Both the position numbers and the translations under genes were made by a program. A model generated the notes under the pieces. It had not been told where the DNA came from. It saw only the letters and a program-made list of their open reading frames with translations, and made no database searches. Of a DNA stretch of 30,485 nt, positions 6,402 through 12,532 are shown piece by piece; the stretch's first letter is position 1; every line of letters begins with the position of its first letter. The DNA comes from a virus: positions 1-30,485 of IMG/VR virus record IMGVR_UViG_3300032116_000928. One strand, written 5' to 3'.

Positions 6402-6870
6402 ATTCTAATAGTTTTTTAGTTTGTTTGCAATTATAACCATATTTCTCCAATGTCTCAAAAAATTGATTGGCATTGAACTGGTATTCTCCATCCGTGCCGT
6501 ACAATTCGCAAAATTTTCGAGTGCAATGGATAGCGGTGGCGTGATCCTGGTCGAATTGTTCTGCGATTCTTTGCCAAGTTAGATTTCCATCTGCCAAGAA
6601 TAGGAAGGTAATAAACATCCCACGTGCATCAACTATGTTTCTTTTGCGAGATTTTTCGTGGATATCTTCAGGTGATACTCCAAAGACTTCCTCACAACAT
6701 TGGTAAAGAATATCATTGAGAGTCTTTTGATTATCGAATTTGTCCATTACTTCATCAAGTTCCGCAATAATCTCGGGAGTTATTTGCTCCATCAATTCAC
6801 GCAAGTTCCCAAATTGACTTTTGCTTTGGACTCGCATATTGTCAATTATCTTCAGTAATAAATCATTCAT
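6286..6870 (-). CDS. DnaA domain IV-like DNA-binding protein
   Basis: From the ATG at 6870 this encodes 194 residues; a start at 6903 is possible but would overlap the previous gene by 41 bases instead of eight. The middle part (VFGVSPEDIHEKSRKRNIVDAR, then LTWQRIAEQFDQDHATAIHCTRK) matches the DnaA C-terminal domain: an SRKR basic loop, a helix-turn-helix, and a DHATAIH block equivalent to the DHSTV signature. There is no AAA+ domain. It probably binds DnaA-box-like sites at the phage origin. The last 38 codons are also read in another frame by the next gene, and this tail looks unconserved. Confidence 0.8.
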   Translation of the reverse strand: MNDLLLKIIDNMRVQSKSQFGNLRELMEQITPEIIAELDEVMDKFDNQKTLNDILYQCCEEVFGVSPEDIHEKSRKRNIVDARGMFITFLFLADGNLTWQRIAEQFDQDHATAIHCTRKFCELYGTDGEYQFNANQFFETLEKYGYNCKQTKKLLEYGQPYFALKGSILGREDKKTRGITPEKISRVSFHCAIT

Positions 6871-7096
6871 TGCAGTAAATTGAAGGTTCGTGTTCATTTT
6901 CATTTTCAGCTACTGCAAGTTCGATTAGTTCGCATTTATCAACGTTGATTAACTTTGAAAGCTTATCAATGTGATGAATTGACATCGTGAGTGGATAGCT
7001 TTCGTATTTACGGCCAGTAGGCCAAGTCACTTCCATTGCTCTTGCGAATTCTTGCGTATTGGCGAAATGGGTTTTGATTAGTGTTCTGAATTTCAT
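6863..7096 (-). CDS. small HTH (Cro/XRE-like) DNA-binding protein
   Basis: This encodes 77 residues. The N-terminal part, LIKTHFANTQEFARAMEVTWPTGRKYES, followed by HHIDKLSKLINVDKCELIEL, has the helix spacing and composition of small phage HTH regulators, where the second helix pair starts at NTQEFARAM. The C-terminus is acidic. It overlaps the DnaA-like start by eight bases. It may regulate early transcription, or serve as part of the initiator with the neighbouring DnaA-like protein. Confidence 0.65.
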   Translation of the reverse strand: MKFRTLIKTHFANTQEFARAMEVTWPTGRKYESYPLTMSIHHIDKLSKLINVDKCELIELAVAENENEHEPSIYCNE

Positions 7097-7099
7097 AAA

Positions 7100-7498
7100 T
7101 TAAATTTTTCCAGTGAATAATACTTTGAAGCGTTGGATAATTCCAAGCGTTGGTTTTCTGCGAGATACTACCTTTTTTGGTTCAATAGCAACTACTTTCT
7201 TTGGCTCAACCTTGACTTTTGTTTTGCTGAATAAAGTTGGTTGTTTTTTATTTGTAACGCCTTTATGATATTCTGATTGTAATTTTTTAAATCTAAAAAA
7301 TCTATCATCGTGAATGCGTTCCATTCCTCTCCAATAGTCATCTTCTTTCCAAATAATACCAGATTGTTTTAAAGCTATATAATATGTTTTAGACATCTTC
7401 TGTACATTTAAAAAATCCACAATGTTTGTACAATTTTGAGCATTTAAATTTTTGCATAAAATGCTAATTCTTTCTTTTGTCATTCTTTTACGTTGCAT
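7100..7498 (-). CDS. basic hypothetical protein with an EPKKVV repeat
   Basis: This encodes 132 residues, very Lys-rich. The N-terminal 75 residues may form a small helical or winged fold; then come two near-copies of VEPKKVVAIEPKKVV, and a C-terminal amphipathic stretch ending in LFTGKI. The high charge suggests DNA or RNA binding. It sits between the SSB-like and HTH genes. I do not recognise a family. Confidence 0.65.
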   Translation of the reverse strand: MQRKRMTKERISILCKNLNAQNCTNIVDFLNVQKMSKTYYIALKQSGIIWKEDDYWRGMERIHDDRFFRFKKLQSEYHKGVTNKKQPTLFSKTKVKVEPKKVVAIEPKKVVSRRKPTLGIIQRFKVLFTGKI

Positions 7499-7556
7499 AT
7501 TTCTTTTCTTAAATAGTTAAATAATTCTTTCGGGTCATCAAAGGTGACAACCCCCC

Positions 7557-8261
7557 TTAAAAAGGGAGGTCATCAGCGTTTGACAATTGTGCATCCATAA
7601 TGGCATCCTTGTACGGATTGTCGCCAGTTGTAAGATACACTTCGAATGCTTGAGCAGTTGCGCAAATGATTCCGATTTGCTTTTCCATTGGTTCGCCTTC
7701 ACCTTTGTGTAGATCAACTGCTGCTTTCAATGCTACTGCCCTTGCGATGTCTGCTTTATCTTCAGGACTTTTACCATAAGATTTTGGAGCAGCACCTCCA
7801 CCATTCCACGCAGGTTTAGCATCGGCTAAAAATTTGATGTTCCAAAACTTCCCCTTTTGTTCGTACTCATAGGATTTCTCATCACCTACCTTCCAGGTTG
7901 GTACTTGTGTCTTGGCAAATGCGCCACCGACATCACCATTTTCCATTTGTACCTCAAATTTGTAGAGGTCTTTCCACGTGCCATCGTTTTGGATGGACTT
8001 GATTTTTGATGTTTTCATCTTGTTTTGTTTATTAATTATTGATTGATATTCTTTTTCTAAATCTGTTTCAAAGTCAATGTGCATCATTACTCCTTTGTAA
8101 GCAACTGTGATGAGCCTACCTTGACTCAATTCATATTCCTCTCTTTTGCGTTCACGATAGGATAGAGGCTTACCAGTTTCAAACTCCTTCCAATATTTAT
8201 ACAAACATTGTTTTTGTTCACGTTCTGCATCATTCGCAAACTCATCGTAAAACTGACTCAT
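7557..8261 (-). CDS. ssb: single-stranded DNA-binding-like protein with extra N-terminal module
   Basis: This encodes 234 residues. From Met82 (MKTSKIKSIQNDGTWKDLYK) the protein looks like a phage OB-fold SSB: beta-rich, with Trp-containing strands and a Gly-rich linker (GGGAAPKSYG). It ends in ADDLPF, an acidic tip like the DDIPF of bacterial SSB that recruits partner proteins. Residues 1-81 are a separate charged module; the bases just before codon 82 look like an A-rich leader, so a second start at 8018 is plausible. It would coat single strands during replication and recombination. The start overlaps the previous stop (ATGA). Confidence 0.75.
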   Translation of the reverse strand: MSQFYDEFANDAEREQKQCLYKYWKEFETGKPLSYRERKREEYELSQGRLITVAYKGVMMHIDFETDLEKEYQSIINKQNKMKTSKIKSIQNDGTWKDLYKFEVQMENGDVGGAFAKTQVPTWKVGDEKSYEYEQKGKFWNIKFLADAKPAWNGGGAAPKSYGKSPEDKADIARAVALKAAVDLHKGEGEPMEKQIGIICATAQAFEVYLTTGDNPYKDAIMDAQLSNADDLPF

Positions 8262-8431
8262 CGTTTGTAGGTCTTTTCAGTTAAGAGAGCCTCCATCCTT
8301 TCAAATGGTTTGCGAGGACAACTATCTGCAATGTGTTGAGCGATTGCGTTGAAATCAAGTTGCTCCTTTGGATAACTGGATGACTGCACGCAGATGAACT
8401 TGCGTGGGTAGGTTAGGTTTATAGTTCCCAT
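8258..8431 (-). CDS. tiny hypothetical protein
   Basis: This encodes 57 residues beginning MGTINLTYPRKFICVQSSSY and ending in EKTYKR. It overlaps the SSB-like start in an ATGA junction and the upstream gene by 13 bases, so it is probably translated as part of the operon. No motif is recognised; the single CVQSS and CPRKP cysteines do not form a clear metal site. Confidence 0.6.
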   Translation of the reverse strand: MGTINLTYPRKFICVQSSSYPKEQLDFNAIAQHIADSCPRKPFERMEALLTEKTYKR

Positions 8432-8589
8432 TTGTATTGTGCTTTATTGATTGTATCTTCTACTTCTTTGCGTTGCTCAATGCTGAATGATGAATTTTGT
8501 TGACGTTCGTTCCAATACTTAACTGCGCAAGTTATCATTGTCAACTCATCAGGTGAGCAGGTTATGATCCATTTCTTTTCCATCTTCAT
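8419..8589 (-). CDS. tiny hypothetical protein
   Basis: This encodes 56 residues beginning MKMEKKWIITCSPDELTMIT and ending in YKWEL. It looks like a short beta strand followed by helices. The ATG overlaps the stop of the first operon gene (ATGA), and the 3' end overlaps the next small gene by 13 bases. The packing supports a real gene; function is unknown. Confidence 0.6.
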   Translation of the reverse strand: MKMEKKWIITCSPDELTMITCAVKYWNERQQNSSFSIEQRKEVEDTINKAQYKWEL

Positions 8590-8786
8590 ATTACTTGAAA
8601 GATAAAGATTTCAGTTGATGGTCTTTCTTCGCCATCGTGAGCGAATGCCCAACCATCAGCGTCATAACCAGTGACGCATAAATTCAACTCACAAGATTTT
8701 TCCATAACGTAGCGGTTAGCTTGTGAAAGTGATTCGTAGTTACGAACTTCGGCATTAATGCCTTCTTTGATGTGTACTTGATACAT
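8586..8786 (-). CDS. small hypothetical protein, first gene of the leftward operon
   Basis: This encodes 66 residues, mixed alpha/beta, with a plausible small fold (YQVHIKEG at the start, VTGYDADGWAFAHDGEE in the middle). It is the first gene after the strong promoter at 8815-8844, with an A-rich 5' leader, and is therefore expected to be expressed immediately and strongly. First-gene small proteins of phages often target host functions; nothing in the sequence says which one. Confidence 0.65.
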   Translation of the reverse strand: MYQVHIKEGINAEVRNYESLSQANRYVMEKSCELNLCVTGYDADGWAFAHDGEERPSTEIFIFQVI

Positions 8787-8814
8787 AATTGTTTTTTTTG
8801 TTTGTTTGATGAAG

Positions 8815-8844
8815 CAAAGATATAAATAAATTTTGATTTGTCAA
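8815..8844 (-). promoter_or_regulatory. strong Bacteroidota-type promoter of the leftward operon
   Basis: On the minus strand TTG (8844-8842) is followed after exactly 19 bases by TATCTTTG (8822-8815). This is the full Bacteroidota consensus (TTG at -33, TAnnTTTG at -7). Transcription would start about four bases downstream of TATCTTTG, leaving a leader of roughly 25 A-rich bases before the ATG at 8786. Confidence 0.85.
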
Positions 8845-8967
8845 GAAAAAAATTAAAATATTTTTAGTTTTCCAATGTTTTCAAGGGTTTCAGATAGCAA
8901 TTTTTTTTATACGAATGTCAAAAATGCGTCTTAAATTAGATGCGTGAAAGGTAAAATACTACATTCG

Positions 8968-9339
8968 ATGAAGCCACGTGCGAAAAAACCATTCGCTGGA
9001 GAGGCAGGAGTTCAATTCTTAATCGTTCAGCACATCAAAATAATGTATCCAAACGCACTTTATTGCGCTTCAGCAGGGGGAATGTTCACGAGTATGAAAC
9101 AAGCGATTAAGATGAAGGCAACTGGATACGTGAAAGGATTTCCCGACCTTCAAATATGCGAACCCAATGGCAAATATTTTGGCCTCTTTATTGAAGTCAA
9201 GACGGAGAAAGGAGTTGTTAGTAAGGAACAGAAGGAATGGATCAAAGAACTGAACAAAAGGGGTTATTATGCTACTTATGTAAAAGGTTTTGATGAGGCC
9301 ATTAAAGTAATTGATGAATATTTCCAAGGCACAATATGA
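8968..9339 (+). CDS. VRR-NUC domain nuclease
   Basis: From the ATG at 8968 this encodes 123 residues; a GTG at 8944 would add eight. The core, ASAGGM ... MKATGYVKGFPDLQI ... FIEVKTEKGVVSKEQKEWI, is the VRR-NUC (PD-(D/E)xK-like) pattern: the Asp of GFPDL and the EVK of FIEVK are the expected catalytic residues. Such stand-alone domains occur in many phages and are thought to act as structure-specific endonucleases. It is the first rightward gene, divergent from the leftward operon; the sigma factor gene starts inside its 3' end. Confidence 0.85.
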   Translation: MKPRAKKPFAGEAGVQFLIVQHIKIMYPNALYCASAGGMFTSMKQAIKMKATGYVKGFPDLQICEPNGKYFGLFIEVKTEKGVVSKEQKEWIKELNKRGYYATYVKGFDEAIKVIDEYFQGTI

Positions 9340-9796
9340 GCAGCATAGAAGGTTAGCAATCAACCTTTGTGGTGGCAATGTCTATGAGGCAGATGACTTG
9401 CTTCACGATACGTTACTGTGCATCTTTGAGAACAAATCAACCATCAAGAATTCAGAACACTACATAAACCACGCGCTCAAGATAGCACATTGGTCTAATC
9501 GCAGTCATTATCACAACACAATCAGAAAGTTCAACCAAATGTCGGATGAACCAACTGAATCACAACTCCGAGATTTTGAAAGTGTGGAGGTGTGGTTAGG
9601 TGACCGTATCACCAATGAGCAGTTAGACATATTGATTTCACGTTTGCCGATGTTGGAACGTGAGGTATTTTATCTATATGCCTTAAACGATTTCAGTTAT
9701 CAGACATTGAGTGATGAAACTGGAATCCCAAAGAAGGCACTCTATAACTTTGTTAAGTACGCTAAAAACGAAATTCGAAAAGCAATAGTCATATGA
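9314..9796 (+). CDS. small sigma-70-family (ECF-like) RNA polymerase sigma factor
   Basis: From the ATG at 9314 this encodes 160 residues. Region 2-like sequence near the N-terminus (EADDLLHDTLLCIFE) and region 4-like sequence at the C-terminus (LPMLEREVFYLYALNDFSYQ, then TLSDETGIPKKALYNFVKYA) match short sigma factors. Region 4 contains a helix-turn-helix that would recognise -35-type elements. It probably directs host RNA polymerase to phage late promoters, which may explain promoter-like motifs lacking the host -33 element (10514, 25131). It overlaps the nuclease gene by 26 bases and the next gene by four. Confidence 0.8.
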   Translation: MNISKAQYEQHRRLAINLCGGNVYEADDLLHDTLLCIFENKSTIKNSEHYINHALKIAHWSNRSHYHNTIRKFNQMSDEPTESQLRDFESVEVWLGDRITNEQLDILISRLPMLEREVFYLYALNDFSYQTLSDETGIPKKALYNFVKYAKNEIRKAIVI

Positions 9797-10290
9797 TCAA
9801 TAAGATTATCCAAATGGCCAATGAACGGATGCACATATGCATTGAGTGTCCGGTATACAATTCCACAACTCGCACGTGTGGGATGCCATTGAACAAGTTA
9901 AACCCATTCGCACAACCAGTCACCTTGGATGGAGTGACCTTCAAACCTTGTGGGTGTTTTTTAGACCTTAAAACAAAGATGAGTTTTGCCGATTGTCCTG
10001 CCGGTAAGTGGCCCAAGGTAGTTGATGCTGAACTTGTAGAACAAGCGAAGGCACTTGTTGAGGAGGTAAAGCGCACCAATCAATTAAGTGATGGCAATCG
10101 AAAGCTATTAGCGCAATTGGACAGTATTATGAAAGGTACTAACACAAAGGTGAGCAGTTGTGTGCCTTGCGTCAATAAAATCATTAGCGACCTTAATAAC
10201 CAACTAAAAAGGGAAGAGGTGCTACTTACTGAAGAACAACCCCCACAAAAGAAAAAACGTGGAAGAAAATCAAGAAAATCAGAGTTATGA
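9793..10290 (+). CDS. cysteine-rich (zinc-binding) phage protein
   Basis: This encodes 165 residues. The N-terminal half has CIECP, TCG, PCGCF and ADCPAGKWP, a cluster of six or seven Cys that would bind zinc. A similar pattern, ending in CP..KW, is common in Bacteroidota phage proteins near packaging genes. A second CVPC lies around residue 125, and the C-terminus is strongly basic (KKKRGRKSRKS). Nucleic-acid binding is likely. It begins in a four-base overlap with the sigma factor and ends in one with the membrane protein. Confidence 0.7.
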   Translation: MINKIIQMANERMHICIECPVYNSTTRTCGMPLNKLNPFAQPVTLDGVTFKPCGCFLDLKTKMSFADCPAGKWPKVVDAELVEQAKALVEEVKRTNQLSDGNRKLLAQLDSIMKGTNTKVSSCVPCVNKIISDLNNQLKREEVLLTEEQPPQKKKRGRKSRKSEL

Positions 10291-10484
10291 TGAGCCTGCT
10301 TCATTTTTGTTTTACGTGTTATTTACTGACCGCATTATTACTTATTGGACTGATGGCCGTGATGATCCTACGGCGAACCCTACGTTTTTCAGTTGAAAAC
10401 ATTTTGGGTATGCTATTCACCGCTTTTTGTTGGCCAGTTGTACTTGCAATGACAATAGTGGAATTGTTCAAAACTAAAGATTAA
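10287..10484 (+). CDS. small membrane protein
   Basis: This encodes 65 residues with two hydrophobic segments: about residues 8-29 (LLTALLLIGLMAVMIL) and 39-57 (ILGMLFTAFCWPVVLAMTIV), separated by RRTLRFS and ending in FKTKD. The layout fits a small two-span inner-membrane protein; superinfection exclusion or a holin-type role are both possible, but a better holin candidate exists at 28499-28906. The ATG overlaps the previous stop. Confidence 0.6.
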   Translation: MMSLLHFCFTCYLLTALLLIGLMAVMILRRTLRFSVENILGMLFTAFCWPVVLAMTIVELFKTKD

Positions 10485-10513
10485 CTTTATAGGCAACCAT
10501 TTAACTGAATTAC

Positions 10514-10521
10514 TATCTTTG
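10514..10521 (+). promoter_or_regulatory. candidate promoter (-7 TATCTTTG) for the structured RNA
   Basis: TATCTTTG is a perfect TAnnTTTG box. No TTG lies at the host -33 spacing, so it may need the phage sigma factor or an activator. The expected start, about four bases downstream, falls almost exactly on the first arm of the RNA structure at 10524. Confidence 0.5.
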
Positions 10522-10523
10522 TA

Positions 10524-10600
10524 GTGTTCAGTCTGCATTGTGATTTTCCCCTTTGATTTAATGCGCTGAACACGTTTAAATCATTGGGGAAGTTTTTTTT
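10524..10600 (+). ncRNA. candidate structured leader or small RNA with terminator/antiterminator folds
   Basis: Fold A pairs GTGTTCAG (10524-10531) with CTGAACAC (10566-10573) and GCATT (10535-10539) with AATGC (10560-10564). Fold B pairs TTCCCC (10546-10551) and TGATTTAA (10554-10561) with TTAAATCA (10576-10583) and GGGGAA (10586-10591), followed by eight T. The arms interleave, so the two folds compete. This is the topology of a transcription attenuator, or a free RNA of about 76 bases. Confidence 0.5.
10546..10600 (+). terminator. intrinsic terminator in front of the late gene cluster
   Basis: A stem of eight plus six base pairs is split by a 2x2 internal mismatch, has a 14-base loop, and is followed by G and eight T residues. 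It stands upstream of the structural genes, so it must be read through, bypassed, or used to end a short RNA. Confidence 0.75.
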
Positions 10601-10848
10601 ATGAATAAATACAAATTACTCTCCATTGCCAAAGGGAGATGCAAAAGGCAAACTTGCGATACATCAACGCTTGGTTCAGGTAAATTCGCTATTCGCGAAA
10701 TTGTTTGTTTTTATTGGGGGGGCTTTTTCTTTTCTTTCTTTTTCTTTTTTACCTTTTTTTCTTTTTCTTTCTTTTCTTTTGAGTTATAATTATTACTTTA
10801 TTTATATATATAACTATTAATAATTAAGTCTTATCTTAAATAATTTAG

Positions 10849-10856
10849 TAAATTTG
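10849..10856 (+). promoter_or_regulatory. candidate promoter (-7 TAAATTTG) directly before the late cluster
   Basis: TAAATTTG fits TAnnTTTG and lies four bases before the ATG at 10861, implying a nearly leaderless transcript. The upstream sequence is AT-rich without a TTG at -33. A similar layout occurs at 25131-25138. Confidence 0.35.
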
Positions 10857-10860
10857 AAAT

Positions 10861-11217
10861 ATGATAATTCTACCTGCTCAAATCGAATCAATCAAAAGTC
10901 GCAAGGACAAAACTACAGCTATTGTGATTGGCACTAATGAATTAACTCCAGCTACTGCAGGTCAACTATTCAGCCTTCAAAATTCATTCGTCTATTGTGC
11001 GATAAAAGAGGAGGAATTCGCTACTAATGAAAGGGACATCTTAAATGACTTAAAAGCGGACTTTGAGATAGAGAGAAAGAGTAATGGTCAAAGGTTGAGA
11101 AATATTCTCTATAAGCTTTGGGAAGCGGATAAGGAAGGCTTCCTTACCTTTACCAGATACTATGACCACAAGATGGAGCAGTTAATAAATCACTTCAAAA
11201 GTAAATTAGAATTGTAA
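10861..11217 (+). CDS. conserved Bacteroidota-phage hypothetical protein
   Basis: This encodes 118 residues: a beta-rich N-terminus (MIILPAQIESIKSRKDKTTA), then LTPATAGQLFSLQNSFVYCA and a helical, charged C-terminus (QRLRNILYKLWEADKEG, HKMEQLINHFKSK). I recognise this arrangement from Bacteroidota phage genomes, where it commonly lies close to packaging genes, but its function is unknown. It is the first gene of the late rightward cluster. Confidence 0.75.
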   Translation: MIILPAQIESIKSRKDKTTAIVIGTNELTPATAGQLFSLQNSFVYCAIKEEEFATNERDILNDLKADFEIERKSNGQRLRNILYKLWEADKEGFLTFTRYYDHKMEQLINHFKSKLEL

Positions 11218-11240
11218 GTATCAACAAAATTCAATCGCAT

Positions 11241-11531
11241 ATGCCATTTGAAAAAGGAAAATCGGGCAACCCAAACGGTAAACCTCAAGGTGCTAAAGGT
11301 CAAAAGACTTTGCAATGGGAGGCATTGGGCGAATCAATAACTGGTCATCAAGCTGAACAGTTTAATAACTTTATGGACAAGTTGTGGAACTCTCGAAATG
11401 ATGAGGACAAGATGATAGCTTCAGAACTTTACCTCAAGACTTTGGAATACTTCAAACCTAAACAAGCACGCAATACGATTGTAGGTGACGCTGATGCTCC
11501 AGTACAAATAATAATTAGTGATAAGCTATGA
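11241..11531 (+). CDS. probable small terminase subunit (DUF5681-like)
   Basis: This encodes 96 residues. The N-terminus FEKGKSGNPNGKPQGAKG is the Gly/Pro/Asn-rich motif (KGxSGNPxGRPxG) typical of DUF5681-type proteins that usually precede the large terminase in phages. The rest is helical and ends in a short beta-like tail (APVQIIISDKL). TerS recognises phage DNA and stimulates TerL. Here it is about 7 kb from terL and on the opposite strand, so the assignment rests on the motif alone. It overlaps the next gene by four bases. Confidence 0.6.
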   Translation: MPFEKGKSGNPNGKPQGAKGQKTLQWEALGESITGHQAEQFNNFMDKLWNSRNDEDKMIASELYLKTLEYFKPKQARNTIVGDADAPVQIIISDKL

Positions 11532-11749
11532 AGGTCATATACGAATTCACAGAGGAAGACAATGAGGAACTTCAAATGTTCCAACAATCAAGAAAACTAT
11601 GGGTTACGTTTTGGGAGTTGGAGCAGGAGCTGCGCAGTTGGGTAAAGTACAACTCTCAAAATCTTTCATCTGAAGAACTTGAAGGTGTGGCAAAATTCCG
11701 TACACGCTTTTACGAAATCATAAATGAGAATCAAATTAAATTAGATTAA
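11528..11749 (+). CDS. small hypothetical protein
   Basis: This encodes 73 residues, acidic and helical, with Trp-rich centre (LWVTFWELEQELRSWVKY). The pattern Y-F-T-EEDNEELQMF at the start is common to small proteins found after TerS-like genes in Bacteroidota phages. Start and stop overlap both neighbours (ATGA and TAATG), supporting coupled translation. Function is unknown. Confidence 0.65.
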   Translation: MKVIYEFTEEDNEELQMFQQSRKLWVTFWELEQELRSWVKYNSQNLSSEELEGVAKFRTRFYEIINENQIKLD

Positions 11750-11922
11750 TGGAACAAAAAGAAGTCAACCCTGCAACCCAATCAACGTTCACAATCGCAG
11801 TATTATTTGGTATGTGGTTACAACAAAAGGAACAGCGCAAGAGATTAGCAAAGGCAAAGATTACCGAACTATTCACCGAATGGATTACCGAACTCGAAAA
11901 GAAAATTCCCGACAATGAATAA
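11749..11922 (+). CDS. tiny hypothetical protein before the tail chaperone
   Basis: This encodes 57 residues, MEQKEVNPATQSTFTIAVLF to KKIPDNE. It has a short hydrophobic patch (FTIAVLFGMWL) followed by a basic then acidic helix; too short for a sure membrane span. It is coupled to both neighbours (1-base and 8-base overlaps). Function is unknown. Confidence 0.6.
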   Translation: MEQKEVNPATQSTFTIAVLFGMWLQQKEQRKRLAKAKITELFTEWITELEKKIPDNE

Positions 11923-12532
11923 GATAAAAGTATCACTTGACTATTCAACCATTACTGTAAAGCAATACGTTGATTTCGTTTTAAATGAGGGGAATGAGGT
12001 AGGTCAAGTGTCCGCAATTCTCGGACAGTCAAAAGACTTCGTTCGTCAACTTGCACCTGATCAATTGCAAAATGCAATTAATGCATTTAAGTCAGTTATT
12101 GATGATCCACAAGCGAATAAACAAAATCGTTGGAAGGATTATGGATTTGTACCCGACATCAACGCTATCTCATTTGGTGAGTGGCTTGACCTGGATTCCA
12201 ACTGCAAAGATTTTCCAAAGAATCTTAATAAGATACTTGCGATTCTTTATAGGCCTATCTCAAATCAATTGGGAAATAAATATACCATTGAGCCATACAA
12301 CGCATCGCATCTGAAGAACGCTGATGAGTTCAATGAGATGCCTTTGGCAATTGCAAATGGTGCATTGGTTTTTTTTTCGACTATCGAAAAAGAATTGGTG
12401 AACACTTCGCTTCAGTTTTTGGATTCACAAGTGATGACGAACTTGAAGGAGGCGATGACGATGATGGAGCAGGAGTTGCAACAAATGAACTCTCATCAAA
12501 ATACGGATGGTTTCACGTTATCGAAGAGTTAG
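11915..12532 (+). CDS. tail assembly chaperone, short form (gpG-like)
   Basis: This encodes 205 residues in the unshifted frame. It has a helical N-terminus starting VSLDYSTITVKQYVDF, a patch resembling Bacteroidota phage tail chaperones in the middle (FGEWLDLD, then ILAILYRPI), and the motif NGALVFF directly at a run of nine T. In lambda-type tails the chaperone coats the tape measure during assembly and is made in two forms by ribosomal frameshifting. The tail after residue 154 is Met/Gln-rich and looks less conserved. The chaperone role is inferred from this organisation. Confidence 0.7.
   Translation: MNKIKVSLDYSTITVKQYVDFVLNEGNEVGQVSAILGQSKDFVRQLAPDQLQNAINAFKSVIDDPQANKQNRWKDYGFVPDINAISFGEWLDLDSNCKDFPKNLNKILAILYRPISNQLGNKYTIEPYNASHLKNADEFNEMPLAIANGALVFFSTIEKELVNTSLQFLDSQVMTNLKEAMTMMEQELQQMNSHQNTDGFTLSKS

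Larger units (their letters stand above)
10485..10860. other. 376-base non-coding region between early and late rightward genes
   Basis: No convincing gene is present. In order it holds a -7-like TATCTTTG (10514-10521), a structured RNA with alternative hairpins ending in a terminator (10524-10600), a mixed segment with the palindrome TTCGCGAA (10692-10699), a run of seven G (10716-10722), a 58-base almost pure pyrimidine tract (10723-10780), and an AT-only-like stretch with a second -7-like TAAATTTG (10849-10856). It looks like a control region and could include the origin. Confidence 0.7.

Noticed and set aside
6871-6903. Upstream start (MKMNTNLQFTA) of the DnaA-like protein
   Set aside because: It would increase overlap with the HTH gene from 8 to 41 bases, and the added residues show no conserved feature.
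7550-7570. Hairpin at the SSB-like stop (CCCTTAAAAAGGG with flanking C/G runs)
   Set aside because: No T-run follows on the minus strand, the loop is only three bases, and the operon clearly continues; kept as a non-terminator.
8944-8967. GTG start of the VRR-NUC gene
   Set aside because: The ATG at 8968 gives a protein start that fits the family better; GTG remains possible.
10524-10600. H-type pseudoknot made from both stems
   Set aside because: The 3-base linker between the second arm of fold A and the last arm of fold B is too short to span an 8-bp helix easily, so competing folds are more likely.
10601-10820. Two overlapping open frames after the terminator (starting at 10601 and 10626)
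   Set aside because: Both run into Phe/Ser-only translation of the polypyrimidine tract, and neither has gene-like composition past about 40 codons. They look like by-products of the tract.
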